This document shows positions 19,607-29,123 of a DNA stretch of 64,000 bases, one piece after another; position 1 is the stretch's first letter; the number at the start of each line of letters is the position of its first letter. The DNA lies in contig JAUISX010000003.1 in assembly GCA_030434245.1 (NCBI GenBank), positions 264,001 through 328,000 on the forward strand, in the 5' to 3' direction. The stretch is from Porphyromonadaceae bacterium W3.11 (lineage in GTDB: Bacteria; Bacteroidota; Bacteroidia; Bacteroidales; Porphyromonadaceae). The notes under the pieces are model-generated. The model did not search any database. It was not told the origin of the DNA and saw only the letters and a program-made list of their open reading frames with translations. A program made the position numbers and the translations under genes.

Positions 19607-20800
19607 ATGAAAATACTTGTACTCAATTGTGGAAGCTCATCTGTAAAGTATAAGCTCTACGATATGTCAGACGAATCTGAAATCACTTCAGGTGCCGTTG
19701 AGAAGGTAGGCCTGCCTGACTCTTTCCTAAAGTTTAAGCACAATGGCGAAAAGATCCAAATCAACCGCGAACTGCCAACTCAGTCAGAGGCGGTACAATT
19801 GATCCTAGACACGCTTACCGACTCTAAATACAATTTCCTTAAGAGCTACGATGAGATCGGTGCTGTAGGTCATAGAGTGGTACACGGCGGTGAGACATTC
19901 ACTAAAAGTATGGTCATTGATGATGAGTGCCTCAAGGCTATGAATGACCTTATAGACCTTGCTCCACTTCACAACCCTGCAAATATTAAGGGAGTAGAAG
20001 CAGTGACCAAACTTCTTCCGAACGTTAAGCAAGTAGCTGTATTTGACACTGCTTTCCATCAAACAATGGAGCCTTATGCTTTCCATTATGCTCTACCATA
20101 CCGCATGTACAAGGATCTAAAGGTACGTCGCTATGGATTCCACGGAACTAGCCACCGCTATGTAAGCAAGCGTGCGTGCGAGATACTAGGGCTAGATTAC
20201 TCTAAGGCTAAGCTTATCACTTGCCACATCGGTAATGGCGGTTCTATCGCAGCTGTGAAGGGAGGTAAGGTTCTTGATACTAGCATGGGACTTACTCCTA
20301 CAGAAGGTTTGATTATGGGGACTCGTTCTGGTGACGTGGATCCAGGTGCTCTAGCTTTCATTATGGAGAAAGAGAATATGGATAGCAAGGGACTAAGCAA
20401 CTTAGTTAATAAGGAATCAGGTGTTGCTGGATTCTCTGGCGTTTCTAGTGATATGCGTGATATCGAGGCCGCTATTGAGGCAGGCAACGAGCGTGCTCGC
20501 CTAATTATGGATATGTACAACCATAGAATTAAGAAGTATGTAGGTGCTTACCTAGCACTTCTGAATGGTGCTGATGCTATTATCTTCACTGGAGGCGTGG
20601 GCGAAAACCAGGCTGAGACTCGTGAATATGTATGCGAAGGTATGTCATATGCAGGAATCGAACTTGATAAAGAGCTTAATAATAGTGTACGTGCTAAGGA
20701 AGTCGTTATTTCAACTGATGCTTCTAAGGTAAAAGTGATGATCGTTCCAACTGATGAGGAGCTAATGATCGCTAGAGATACACAAGAGCTGGTAAAGTAA
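19607..20800 (+). CDS. ackA: Acetate kinase
   Basis: Transfers phosphate from acetyl phosphate to ADP, giving acetate and ATP, with Pta the main substrate-level ATP route. The ATG at 19607 gives 397 residues starting MKILVLNCGSSSVKYKLYD, the canonical N-terminus; an in-frame TTG 30 bases earlier would add an unconserved extension. Family marks: VGHRVVHGGE, DTAFHQTM, RRYGFHGTSHRYVS, GNGGSIAAVKGGK and FTGGVGENQ. A terminator follows. Confidence 0.98.
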   Translation: MKILVLNCGSSSVKYKLYDMSDESEITSGAVEKVGLPDSFLKFKHNGEKIQINRELPTQSEAVQLILDTLTDSKYNFLKSYDEIGAVGHRVVHGGETFTKSMVIDDECLKAMNDLIDLAPLHNPANIKGVEAVTKLLPNVKQVAVFDTAFHQTMEPYAFHYALPYRMYKDLKVRRYGFHGTSHRYVSKRACEILGLDYSKAKLITCHIGNGGSIAAVKGGKVLDTSMGLTPTEGLIMGTRSGDVDPGALAFIMEKENMDSKGLSNLVNKESGVAGFSGVSSDMRDIEAAIEAGNERARLIMDMYNHRIKKYVGAYLALLNGADAIIFTGGVGENQAETREYVCEGMSYAGIELDKELNNSVRAKEVVISTDASKVKVMIVPTDEELMIARDTQELVK

Positions 20801-20826
20801 ATACTTTGCTAAATCATATATAATCA

Positions 20827-20862
20827 AAAAGCCCTTGCTTCGATATCGAAGCAAGGGCTTTT
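20827..20862 (+). terminator. Terminator of pta-ackA
   Basis: A perfect 36-base palindrome (18 bases per arm, starting AAAAGCCCTTGCTTCGAT) ends in TTTT, 26 bases after the ackA stop. Confidence 0.92.
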
Positions 20863-20912
20863 CTCGCTATTGTGAGTGTCGCTTGATAGCAACCTTCTAC
20901 GTACTTTCGGGT

Positions 20913-20920
20913 TGATCGTA
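20913..20920. repeat. Target site duplication of the IS, left copy
   Basis: TGATCGTA directly before the left inverted repeat is identical to 22358-22365 directly after the right one. Confidence 0.85.
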
Positions 20921-20996
20921 GATACTGTCCCCAAAAAGTGTGTAAGTCCCAAGAATGTTATCTTTGAAAAGTTAAAAACAAAAGATAAACAAGAAG

Positions 20997-22154
20997 ATGA
21001 GACTTACACAAATGCAATTTAAGGAAATTCTATCAAACGTGATGACAGAGCCAAATGGAGTTGGTCGTTTAATGGAGTTAATCATCGAAATAGCGATGCA
21101 AGGGGAGAGGGAACTGTATAAAGAAGATAGTGGCGATGTGAGCAATGGATACCGCCCCCGTCGCATCTTTGCGAGTGGTAATATGCTAGAATTACGAGTA
21201 CCCCGAACTCGACAGCAGGGCTTCATGCCCTTGATTTTAGGCGTTCTCAAAGATCAAGAGAAAGAGATGGGAGAACTAGCAGGTTATCTATATAGCTGCG
21301 GTAATACGATGGAGGATATCTCTGGAGTATTCGAGTGTTTGTATGGTAAACGTTATAGTACGAGTCAAATCAATCGTCTCTCCTTATCGACCCAAGAAGC
21401 AGTAGAAGAGTGGCGTCAAAGACGTCTACCGAGGACTTTAGAGGCACTTGTTATCGATGCTACATATCTTCCTGTACGGAGAGGAGAAAGTGTGAGCAAG
21501 GAGGCATTTTTTGTAGTGATGAGTTTAGATAGCGAAGGACGTCGAGACATCGTGGGTGTCTATAATAATCCAACAGAGGGAAGCGGCATCTGGGGCGAGT
21601 TTTTTGAGGATCTAAAAAGCCGAGGACTCGAAGAGGTAGGACTAATCATTTCAGACGGGTTGAATAACATTGAAGAGGTTGCACGTGAGCACTTTACAGA
21701 AGTGGAAGTCCAGCTCTGCACGGTGCATCTACAGCGAGAAATAACTCGAAAGATACGCCCTCGAGATAAGTCAGCCATCGCAAGTGATCTACAGGAGGTC
21801 TTTAGTAAAGACGGCTCAAGAAGCTCACCTTTAGATGGCCTAGAGAGCTTTAAAAACTTTGCGTTCAGATGGCGTAAGAGCTATCCTTTTCTCACAAAAA
21901 TAGCTAACGGTCAGAGGATAGAGTATTACTTCACATACCTAAAATACGACGTCAGTGTTCGCAAGTACATTCATAGTACTAACTGGATAGAACGCTTCAA
22001 TAGACAGGTAAAGAAAGGGGCTCGATATAAATGTGCATTACCTAGCGTAGAATCCGCTCTACACTTGATAGGTAGTATTGCAATCAATGCAAACTATCTG
22101 AAGAAAAGAATAGGAGATCTAACTCTTGGACTTAGGAAGAACAATGAAAAGTAA
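20997..22154 (+). CDS. IS256-family (mutator-type) transposase
   Basis: DDE transposase of 385 residues. An N-terminal DNA-binding part (SGDVSNGYRPRRIF, ELRVPRTRQQGF) leads to a catalytic domain with D154 (VIDATYL), D220 (IISDGL), the C-x2-H pair C241/H244, and E332 (STNWIERFNRQVKK). The reading frame is complete, with no frameshift, and lies inside intact inverted repeats, so it may be active. It starts at ATG 20997, 76 bases inside the left end. Confidence 0.95.
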   Translation: MRLTQMQFKEILSNVMTEPNGVGRLMELIIEIAMQGERELYKEDSGDVSNGYRPRRIFASGNMLELRVPRTRQQGFMPLILGVLKDQEKEMGELAGYLYSCGNTMEDISGVFECLYGKRYSTSQINRLSLSTQEAVEEWRQRRLPRTLEALVIDATYLPVRRGESVSKEAFFVVMSLDSEGRRDIVGVYNNPTEGSGIWGEFFEDLKSRGLEEVGLIISDGLNNIEEVAREHFTEVEVQLCTVHLQREITRKIRPRDKSAIASDLQEVFSKDGSRSSPLDGLESFKNFAFRWRKSYPFLTKIANGQRIEYYFTYLKYDVSVRKYIHSTNWIERFNRQVKKGARYKCALPSVESALHLIGSIAINANYLKKRIGDLTLGLRKNNEK

Positions 22155-22200
22155 ATAACAACAATGTGCTTTATTTTCCAACACAAAGATATCAACCTAA

Positions 22201-22256
22201 AAGAATACGGCAAGGCGGTGTCTCCGCGGTGCTACGACAGCCTTGCCTTAATTCTT
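22201..22256 (+). terminator. Hairpin terminator inside the IS
   Basis: AAGAAT with ATTCTT and GGCAAGGC with GCCTTGCC form a two-part stem 47 bases after the transposase stop. It probably ends the transposase transcript. The remaining 100 bases to the right end carry no recognisable gene. Confidence 0.6.
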
Positions 22257-22357
22257 TATTGGTCTATCTTTAATGTTTATGGAAAACAAAGCGAAAAAAT
22301 ATGTAGGTTTGCTTTTCAGAGACGCATTCTGCCGTACACACTTTTGGGGACACTACC

Positions 22358-22365
22358 TGATCGTA
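22358..22365. repeat. Target site duplication of the IS, right copy
   Basis: TGATCGTA, identical to 20913-20920. Both copies are intact, which suggests the insertion is fairly recent. Confidence 0.85.
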
Positions 22366-22424
22366 TCAATTAGTCTGCTTTTACTCACTCGGCATCTGAC
22401 ATAGTATCTTATCTATTTTAGAAA

Positions 22425-22458
22425 TCTCGGCAGACTTGCACGCAAATCTGCCGAGATT
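22425..22458 (-). terminator. Terminator after the S46 peptidase
   Basis: AATCTCGGCAGA and TCTGCCGAGATT form a perfect 12-bp stem with a 10-base loop, 36 bases after the DPP7 stop on the minus strand. Confidence 0.8.
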
Positions 22459-22493
22459 ATCACTTCGTATAAAGCTTTATAATATAGATATGA

Positions 22494-24596
22494 TTATCTC
22501 ACAAAATCTAATTCTTTGATGAGATTATCTGCACCAGCGTACTTATCAATCGCCCACAATACGTAGCGGATGTCCACGTTGATACAACGCTGTAAGTTTG
22601 GTTCGAACTCAATATCACCACTCATTGCTTCCCAGTTTCCGTCAAAAGCAAGACCGATGACATTACCCTCGCCATCAAATACAGGGCTACCAGAGTTACC
22701 ACCAGTAATATCATTGTTAGAGATGAAGTCGGTATGTAGCTTGCCATCTTTTGCGGCATACTGGCCAAAGTCCTTATCTCTAAACTTCTGAAGTAGATCT
22801 GGCTGAACGTAATACTCACTGCTATTAGGATCTTGCTTTTGAAGAATACCATCCTCAGTAGTATAATACTTATAGTACGCACCATCGTAAGGGGTATAAC
22901 CACCTACACTACCATAGCTGAGACGCATAGTAAAGTTTGCGTCACTTGGCAGATACTCATCACTCATTTCCTGAAGACCAGCAAAGAAGAGACGACGATT
23001 CTTAAGGTTAGCCCATCTGTTTGAGGCTAACTGTTCGTTAATACTCTTGATTTTATCATAGAAGCTATCAAAGACTACGACTGCAGGGTCTGTATCATGA
23101 GCCTTTTCAAAAGCCTCATAATTCTTAAGAGCCTCTACCATAGCGGTCTTATTCATGATCACTGAGTTATCATATACATAGTCAGCAAATAGCTCATAGT
23201 TATTATCATACTCATCTTCGATTAACTGATAAATAGATGGTAGGTTTTCAGGCTGTACCTTCTCCTTAACGACTTTCAACATCACAGGAAGTGTAGCACG
23301 ACCTACCTTAGGACTGAAGTCCTTATACAATCTATCTGCATCAAACTTCTTAATGTCCTTATCAGGCATTGCCATAAAGGAGCCAATTTCGGTACCACCT
23401 AGAGCTTCAATTAGCACCATGCGATCATAGGTAAGTGCTCCACTAGCTTCAATAGCAGATTGAAGATCATTCAAGACCTGACCATATTTCTGGGTGCGTG
23501 CAGCATCAGCAGCTACCCACTCAGCAAAATCATTCTCGATTTTCCTCTTATTACCTATCACATCTAGAGCCTTAAGGCCTTTATTCATGCCGATAGAGTT
23601 CTTCCAATAGTTAGAACTGCCTGCATACTTACTTGCATATTGAATACGAATAGCCTGCTCTGCATCCATGTACTTACTCCATACATCTTGCTTCAAGCCA
23701 CGGACTAAGATGCGAGGTTCATTTTCATTCTCCATACGATTCTTCACACCCCAGCTACTTAGATAGCGGTCAGTGCTACCTGGGAATCCGATGGTCATGG
23801 TATAGTCCCCTTCCTTAACACCTCTAAGAGAGATCTTAGCAAAACGCTTTGGCTGGTATGGTCTATTGTCCTTTGAATAATCTGCAGCTTCGTTATTCTT
23901 GTCTGCATAGACACGGAATACAGAGAAGTCATTAGTGTGACGCGGCCACATCCAGTTATCAGAGTCAGCACCAAACTTACCCATAGATGTCGGTGGGGCT
24001 AATACCATACGGACGTCGGTAAATACGTCATATACTACCAAGAAGAAAGCATTACGCTCATAGAATGCATAGACACTAGCTTCTACATTCTTCATCCCCT
24101 TGTAAGGCTCAGTGATCTGATTCATCACTTCTTGCTGAGCTTTGATACGCTCCATCTCATCATCAATACCTGAAGCTGCAGCCATAACTTCTGGTGTGAC
24201 ATCGACGAATTCCTTGAGATATCTTACTACAAGATTTGGAATTGGAAGCTCTTCTGAAAAATTATGAGCCACAAAACCATCTCTCAAATAATCATGCTCT
24301 ACTGAGCTTTGGCTCTGAATAGATCCATAACCACAGTGGTGGTTAGTAAAAATCAGACCTTTATTCGAAACAGTAACGCCAGTACATCCATTACCAAAGA
24401 TAACGACAGCACTACTTAGACTATTGCCATCCGCAGAATAAATCTGCTCAGGAGTCAGTTTTAGACCAAGTTCCTGCATTCGCTGAATATTCTCTTGCTT
24501 CAGCTGATTAATTAGGTACATCCCCTTATCAGCTCTAGCATTTGTTGCTAGCAGCATCAGGGCAAGTCCTAAAATGATTGTTTTTAAATACCTCAT
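22494..24596 (-). CDS. S46 family dipeptidyl peptidase, DPP7 type
   Basis: Periplasmic serine peptidase releasing dipeptides from oligopeptide N-termini. A signal peptide ends about residue 22 (NARA-DKG). The triad is visible: histidine in TNHHCGYG (86/87), aspartate in RHTNDFSVF, and S635 in GGNSGSPV. From family knowledge, the residue 18 after the serine decides specificity: arginine in DPP11 (Asp/Glu) and glycine in DPP7 (hydrophobic P1). Here it is glycine (G653, AFDGNWE), so DPP7 is favoured. Length 700 is typical. It is the last gene after DPP4, lipA and the propeller lipoprotein. Confidence 0.92.
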   Translation of the reverse strand: MRYLKTIILGLALMLLATNARADKGMYLINQLKQENIQRMQELGLKLTPEQIYSADGNSLSSAVVIFGNGCTGVTVSNKGLIFTNHHCGYGSIQSQSSVEHDYLRDGFVAHNFSEELPIPNLVVRYLKEFVDVTPEVMAAASGIDDEMERIKAQQEVMNQITEPYKGMKNVEASVYAFYERNAFFLVVYDVFTDVRMVLAPPTSMGKFGADSDNWMWPRHTNDFSVFRVYADKNNEAADYSKDNRPYQPKRFAKISLRGVKEGDYTMTIGFPGSTDRYLSSWGVKNRMENENEPRILVRGLKQDVWSKYMDAEQAIRIQYASKYAGSSNYWKNSIGMNKGLKALDVIGNKRKIENDFAEWVAADAARTQKYGQVLNDLQSAIEASGALTYDRMVLIEALGGTEIGSFMAMPDKDIKKFDADRLYKDFSPKVGRATLPVMLKVVKEKVQPENLPSIYQLIEDEYDNNYELFADYVYDNSVIMNKTAMVEALKNYEAFEKAHDTDPAVVVFDSFYDKIKSINEQLASNRWANLKNRRLFFAGLQEMSDEYLPSDANFTMRLSYGSVGGYTPYDGAYYKYYTTEDGILQKQDPNSSEYYVQPDLLQKFRDKDFGQYAAKDGKLHTDFISNNDITGGNSGSPVFDGEGNVIGLAFDGNWEAMSGDIEFEPNLQRCINVDIRYVLWAIDKYAGADNLIKELDFVR

Positions 24597-24653
24597 AAAT
24601 TGTTCTTAAAAATGATATAGTGTTTTATAAATACTAATTACTTAGTTAGATTA

Positions 24654-25790
24654 TTAAAAGAATGCTTTCCATATAATATCAACCGGATTACTTATCTTTA
24701 TAACCGTTCCAGCGGTGGTCATCAAGCCAGTAGATGGATTAAAACGATATATCCGCACTTCGGAATCTCCTTCAGCAGCGATAGCCACTAGTTTACCATC
24801 TGGGCTTAATGCTATCTTACTAGGATGTAGCCCAGTTTTTTGTGTCTCAATCTTGGATAACGCACCAGTACTTGTATTTCTAGAGAATACAGTCAGACCA
24901 TTAGAACGCCCACTGTGTGTTGTATACACATATTGACCATTCGGATTAATAGCTATTGCAGTCCCCTTTGTCCCACTAGCCTTACTTGTATCGTACTTAC
25001 TGATTAGTTCTAAATCGCCATCATTGTATCTGAAGTGATAAATATTGGGGTCATCCTCACACAATAGGTACGCATCCTTACCAGTGTTATCGAAAACTAA
25101 CTCGATGGGCTTACTTCCCTTTGGTAAAATGGTATTATGATTATCAATAGTTAATGGAGGTGTCGTCCCATGTGATCTGAAATGAAAGACCTTATCTTGT
25201 CCCTTATCCACGACATACAGGTGAGCACCATCTTTTGTGAACGTTACATCTGTAGGATTTGAGATCTGTCCCTCTCCTAAGTCTATTCTCCAGTCTGCTT
25301 CGTATAAACTGCCACTAATCTTATCCAGGTGGAAAAGAGTGATACTACCATCGATTTGATTCGCAGAGATTAATCTGTCATCAAAAATATCAATTGCTAC
25401 TGGCCCCTTTCCCTTCACAGAAGCCTGATTAAGAGGAGCTAACTCTCCGGAGCTTTTATTGAATTTTGTAGCGGTTACGGTAGCATTATTAGATATATTA
25501 TTAGCAATATAGAGAACATTATCTGTGCGATTGAGGACGATCGAAGCGGGAGCCTTCGTTGAATAACTTCCGGTATGCTCTGCCGTTAATGCAGTAGGAT
25601 TAAAAGCATAACTATTGACTAAACCATCCGCAGAAACAACGAGTAACAATTCATGTCTGCTTTTTGAAACTCTTTCAGGATGCTTTTCCTGTCCGACTTG
25701 CGACAAGACACCACAGCTAGAAAAAATCAATGCCGTAAAAAGAGTCAAGAAAAAAAGTTGTAAAAGTCTTATGATATTTATATTTCTCAT
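24654..25790 (-). CDS. Beta-propeller lipoprotein (lactonase/YVTN-like)
   Basis: Envelope lipoprotein: a hydrophobic N-terminus runs into the lipobox LIFSSC with the lipidated cysteine at about residue 26. The rest is a series of about 40-50-residue beta repeats (LNRTDNVLYIANN, FTKDGAHLYVVDKGQD, INPNGQYVYTTHSGRSN, LSPDGKLVAIAAEGDSEVRIY), the pattern of seven-bladed 6-phosphogluconolactonase/YVTN propellers. Enzymatic activity is not assured; many are binding scaffolds. I chose ATG 25790 rather than the upstream GTG because it places the lipobox normally. It is 49 bases after lipA. Confidence 0.75.
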   Translation of the reverse strand: MRNINIIRLLQLFFLTLFTALIFSSCGVLSQVGQEKHPERVSKSRHELLLVVSADGLVNSYAFNPTALTAEHTGSYSTKAPASIVLNRTDNVLYIANNISNNATVTATKFNKSSGELAPLNQASVKGKGPVAIDIFDDRLISANQIDGSITLFHLDKISGSLYEADWRIDLGEGQISNPTDVTFTKDGAHLYVVDKGQDKVFHFRSHGTTPPLTIDNHNTILPKGSKPIELVFDNTGKDAYLLCEDDPNIYHFRYNDGDLELISKYDTSKASGTKGTAIAINPNGQYVYTTHSGRSNGLTVFSRNTSTGALSKIETQKTGLHPSKIALSPDGKLVAIAAEGDSEVRIYRFNPSTGLMTTAGTVIKISNPVDIIWKAFF

Positions 25791-25839
25791 GAATATCGAT
25801 TGATTTATCACACCCCCAGTAAGAGAGGGCGAAAAAAGT

Positions 25840-26742
25840 TTATATATCTCTTAATGAACGATGCTCTTTGGCGGCAGAAAACTGCTGATCCGCCTTGTAT
25901 GAAGAGCGAACCAACGGACCACTCTCTACATGACTAAGCCCTAGAGCTTCGCCGATCTCCTTATATCTAAGGAACTGATCGGGATGCACATACTCCTCTA
26001 CAGGTATCTGCTTTTTACTTGGACGTAGGTACTGACCAATAGTTAAAGTCGAAACGCCTATCGAGACGCAGTCGCTCATCAATTGCTCAACCTCCTCGGG
26101 GGTCTCGCCGAGGCCTACCATGATACCGGTCTTTGCTACAAATCCCTGATCTGCAATATACTTAAGCACCTTCAGCGAGTTATCATATGTAGCTACATGA
26201 CGTACAGAGGGGGTCAGCCTTCGGACAGTCTCTAGGTTATGTCCTACTACATCGGGCTTTGCCTCTAACACCTTATCCAGAGCTGATAAATCTGCTTGAA
26301 AGTCAGGGATGAGCACTTCTATAATCGTATTTGGCGAAGACTTCCGGATCTCTCTTATCGTGTTAGCCCAATGCTGAGCACCGCCATCGGGCAGATCATC
26401 GCGATCCACAGAAGTGATGACCACATAACGTAGTCTCATTCGCTTAACACTCTCAGCTACCCGCTTAGGTTCATCAGGGTCAAGGGGGGCAGGAGATTTA
26501 CATGAAGACGTACCACAGAAGCGGCACGCTCTAGTGCATTCATTACCACCGATCATGAATGTAGCTGTACCTCGGCTCCAGCACTCTGCTTGATTCGGGC
26601 ACCTACCGCTAGAGCAGATGGTATGCAATGCAGCCTCCTTAATCGTCTCAGAAGTGTTACTATAGCTATCAGTACTGCTAATACTAATCTTTAGCCATTC
26701 CGGTTTGCGTAACGGCTTTCCTTCTTTTCTTAGGACGCTCAT
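25840..26742 (-). CDS. lipA: Lipoyl synthase
   Basis: Radical-SAM enzyme inserting sulfur at C6 and C8 of octanoyl groups on E2 and GcvH proteins. The radical-SAM cluster is bound by C-x3-C-x2-C in ECTRACRFCGTSS. The auxiliary cluster cysteines are in CSSGRCPNQAEC, and the C-terminal RSSY serine ligand is present (VRSSYKADQQ). Length 300 fits. Its ATG overlaps the DPP4 stop by 4 bases, so the two are translationally coupled, an unusual pairing. Confidence 0.96.
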   Translation of the reverse strand: MSVLRKEGKPLRKPEWLKISISSTDSYSNTSETIKEAALHTICSSGRCPNQAECWSRGTATFMIGGNECTRACRFCGTSSCKSPAPLDPDEPKRVAESVKRMRLRYVVITSVDRDDLPDGGAQHWANTIREIRKSSPNTIIEVLIPDFQADLSALDKVLEAKPDVVGHNLETVRRLTPSVRHVATYDNSLKVLKYIADQGFVAKTGIMVGLGETPEEVEQLMSDCVSIGVSTLTIGQYLRPSKKQIPVEEYVHPDQFLRYKEIGEALGLSHVESGPLVRSSYKADQQFSAAKEHRSLRDI

Positions 26743-28913
26743 TTATTCTTCAGATTATCTATAAAGTGATTGGTGACCTGACGGAAGAGATGATTGCGGG
26801 TATTTCCACCATAGATACTATGATTCTTGTCCGTATAAACCAACATCCTATAGTCCTTATCAGCCTTAATCAATGCTGGTGTTAGATGCATCACATTCTG
26901 CATATGTACGTTATCATCAGCAGTACCCTGGACAATCAGCAATGCCCCCTGTAAATTATCAACAAATGGCATCACAGAAGTATCATGATAGCCTTTAGGG
27001 TTCTCTTTTGGGGTACGCATATACCGTTCCGTATAGATAGTATCATATAGTGCCCAATCTGTAGGTGGAGCCACTGCCACTCCTGCAGCGAAGGTTCCTT
27101 GTCCGTGGGTCATTGACATCAATACTGTATAACCCCCGAAGCTCCATCCAAAGATACCTATACGACTAGCATCAATATATGGAAGCTCTCCTAAGGCTTG
27201 AGCAGACTCGATCTGGTCTTGACATTCCATAAGGCCCATATTCAAGTAAGTTTGCTTCTTGAAATGGCTCCCTCTTCCACCTGTTCCTCTACCATCGACA
27301 CATGCTATAATGAAACCCTGTTCTGCTAAATATTCTTCCCATCCAAATGAGTATTCATTCATTACAGACTGAGATCCTGGACCACTATACTGAGTCATCA
27401 CTAAGGGATATTGCTTCGTTGGGTCAAAGTTTGTTGGCTTGATCATCCATGCATTTAACTCTTGACCACTCTTGGTCTTGACGCTCATAAATTCCCTCTT
27501 ACCATAAGAGATTTGGGATAACCTATTCTTCAAACTTGCATTATCCTCTAATAGCGTCACAGCCTTCGCATCTTTTGTACGATAGATCTCATAGCGAGGA
27601 AGATCGGTCGTCGTTTGGTGAGAAAGCAAATAATAGCTTAGATCTGAACTAAACGTTGCTTTACTCACACCTTTCTCTGGAGAAAGATAACGAGTGCGGC
27701 CTTTTTTGTCACGTGCCACTACTGTACGATCCATTGGTGTAGGGTATGCTAGAGAATAGACCACCTCTCCATTCGGTGTCACCCCATAAAAGGTATCGAT
27801 GTCATACTCTCCATCAGTCAATTGCTGCTCCTCTACGCCGCTATGGCTATATCTGTACAGTTGAGGTCGCCCACTCCTCTCACTAACATAGTAGATACCA
27901 GTATCATCAAATGCCAGCTGTAACACCCAGCTATTCGAGTCCACATACCATTCATCCTTATCTTGCATCCAGAGACGAGACACACGACTCTGGGGATTAA
28001 CCTCAAAAGCTCTCATATGATTTTGATGTCTATTGAGCGTGAATATATACAGCTTATCTTTATAGAACTGCATGCGAGGGATATAATACTCCTCATCCAG
28101 ACCGAGATCTAGAGTAGAGGTTTTACGGTCATCTATAGCATAAAGCCTTATGCTCACTCTGGAGTTATCCTCTCCTGCCTTTGGGTACTTAAAACTATAG
28201 GTATAAGGATAATTACCAGAACCAAAGATGGTCATATCATAAGTTTTCACATCACTTTCATCACTACGGACAAATGCTAAGTAACGACTATCCTCACTCC
28301 ATGCCATTAACTGAGTCAGATACAACTCCTCCTCATAGACCCAGTCAGTTACACCATTGAGTATTTTATTCCATTCTCCATCAGTAGTGACTTGTACTTC
28401 ACTATCGTAATCGAACTTTTTAATATAGATATTATTATCAATCACATAGGCCGCCATTCTTCCATCAGGAGAAAATTGTGGTACTCTCACACGACTGCCG
28501 GCTTTACTCAAAGGCTCTACCCTATTTCTGCGAACATCATAGTGATAAGCATCATAGGTAGCACTACGACGATAAATGGCTTGACGGTCACGCAATATAA
28601 TAATACGTTGCCCATTATCACTAACGATATAGTCACTAAATGAATCAAACGTACACTCCTTTGCTGTCTTAGTGTCAAAGAGGACCTCTACCTCCTTCCC
28701 ACTCTCATAGCTGTACTTTATGATTTTAGTACCATCATTGGAGATGACGGTATAGTACTTACCATCAGCCATTGAGCGAAAACCATAACCAGCACTTCTA
28801 GGGCTGTACGCTCCAGAATAAATATCCTTCAAAGCAAGCTTCCCTGCCGCATCAGCACATGGCAAAAACAGCAACAGAGTAAGCATTAAAAATAATTTAC
28901 TTACTGTTCTCAT
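26739..28913 (-). CDS. Dipeptidyl peptidase IV (S9 prolyl oligopeptidase family)
   Basis: Exported serine peptidase cleaving X-Pro and X-Ala dipeptides, important to peptide-fermenting oral Bacteroidota. A signal peptide ends near residue 22. The N-terminal propeller carries the double-glutamate motif DWVYEEELYL that grips the substrate N-terminus. The C-terminal hydrolase has the nucleophile in GWSFGGY (about residue 590), the aspartate in GTADDNVH, and the histidine in DKNHSIYG. Length 724 matches DPP4. It is the first gene of a minus-strand unit with lipA, the propeller lipoprotein and DPP7. Confidence 0.96.
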   Translation of the reverse strand: MRTVSKLFLMLTLLLFLPCADAAGKLALKDIYSGAYSPRSAGYGFRSMADGKYYTVISNDGTKIIKYSYESGKEVEVLFDTKTAKECTFDSFSDYIVSDNGQRIIILRDRQAIYRRSATYDAYHYDVRRNRVEPLSKAGSRVRVPQFSPDGRMAAYVIDNNIYIKKFDYDSEVQVTTDGEWNKILNGVTDWVYEEELYLTQLMAWSEDSRYLAFVRSDESDVKTYDMTIFGSGNYPYTYSFKYPKAGEDNSRVSIRLYAIDDRKTSTLDLGLDEEYYIPRMQFYKDKLYIFTLNRHQNHMRAFEVNPQSRVSRLWMQDKDEWYVDSNSWVLQLAFDDTGIYYVSERSGRPQLYRYSHSGVEEQQLTDGEYDIDTFYGVTPNGEVVYSLAYPTPMDRTVVARDKKGRTRYLSPEKGVSKATFSSDLSYYLLSHQTTTDLPRYEIYRTKDAKAVTLLEDNASLKNRLSQISYGKREFMSVKTKSGQELNAWMIKPTNFDPTKQYPLVMTQYSGPGSQSVMNEYSFGWEEYLAEQGFIIACVDGRGTGGRGSHFKKQTYLNMGLMECQDQIESAQALGELPYIDASRIGIFGWSFGGYTVLMSMTHGQGTFAAGVAVAPPTDWALYDTIYTERYMRTPKENPKGYHDTSVMPFVDNLQGALLIVQGTADDNVHMQNVMHLTPALIKADKDYRMLVYTDKNHSIYGGNTRNHLFRQVTNHFIDNLKNK

Positions 28914-28946
28914 TTTCTCTATATAACTTATAATTACGTCCTACCA

Positions 28947-28954
28947 CAAAGATA
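28947..28954 (-). promoter_or_regulatory. -7 box upstream of DPP4
   Basis: TATCTTTG on the minus strand fits TAnnTTTG and lies about 33 bases before the start codon. The -33 position is not a clear TTG. The rest of the 28914-29123 spacer shows no other convincing feature. Confidence 0.5.
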
Positions 28955-29123
28955 CTTTTTTTATCCCAATAGATACGATAATGGGAGAAGGCTTTTTCGT
29001 GATGAAGCCACTGAACGTGCCAATGTATTATAAATTGATCAGAGAAGGAGTACTTAGGATTTTTAACTGATTATTTGCAAGACTGCGTCAAAACTCCTCA
29101 TCAAAAGAAATATGGGAATATCC

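Larger units (their letters stand above)
20921..22357 (+). mobile_element. Complete IS256-family insertion sequence (1437 bp)
   Basis: Imperfect terminal inverted repeats of about 26 bases: the left end begins GATACTGTCCCC and the right end, read inward, GGTAGTGTCCCC, and both continue into an AAAA-GTGTGTA core. The element is flanked by the 8-bp direct repeat TGATCGTA (20913-20920 and 22358-22365), the target duplication size of the IS256 family. One intact transposase gene fills most of it. It inserted between the convergent ackA and DPP7 genes without breaking either. Confidence 0.93.

Noticed and set aside
22164-22373. 69-codon frame at the right end of the IS
   Set aside because: It runs through the terminator hairpin and the inverted repeat and out of the element, so it is not a gene.
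28960-29010. Imperfect GGCTT/AAGCC stem as terminator of the pseudouridine synthase gene
   Set aside because: The stem is short, upstream of the DPP4 promoter, and too far from the stop in the right direction (the gene ends at 29124 on the minus strand).
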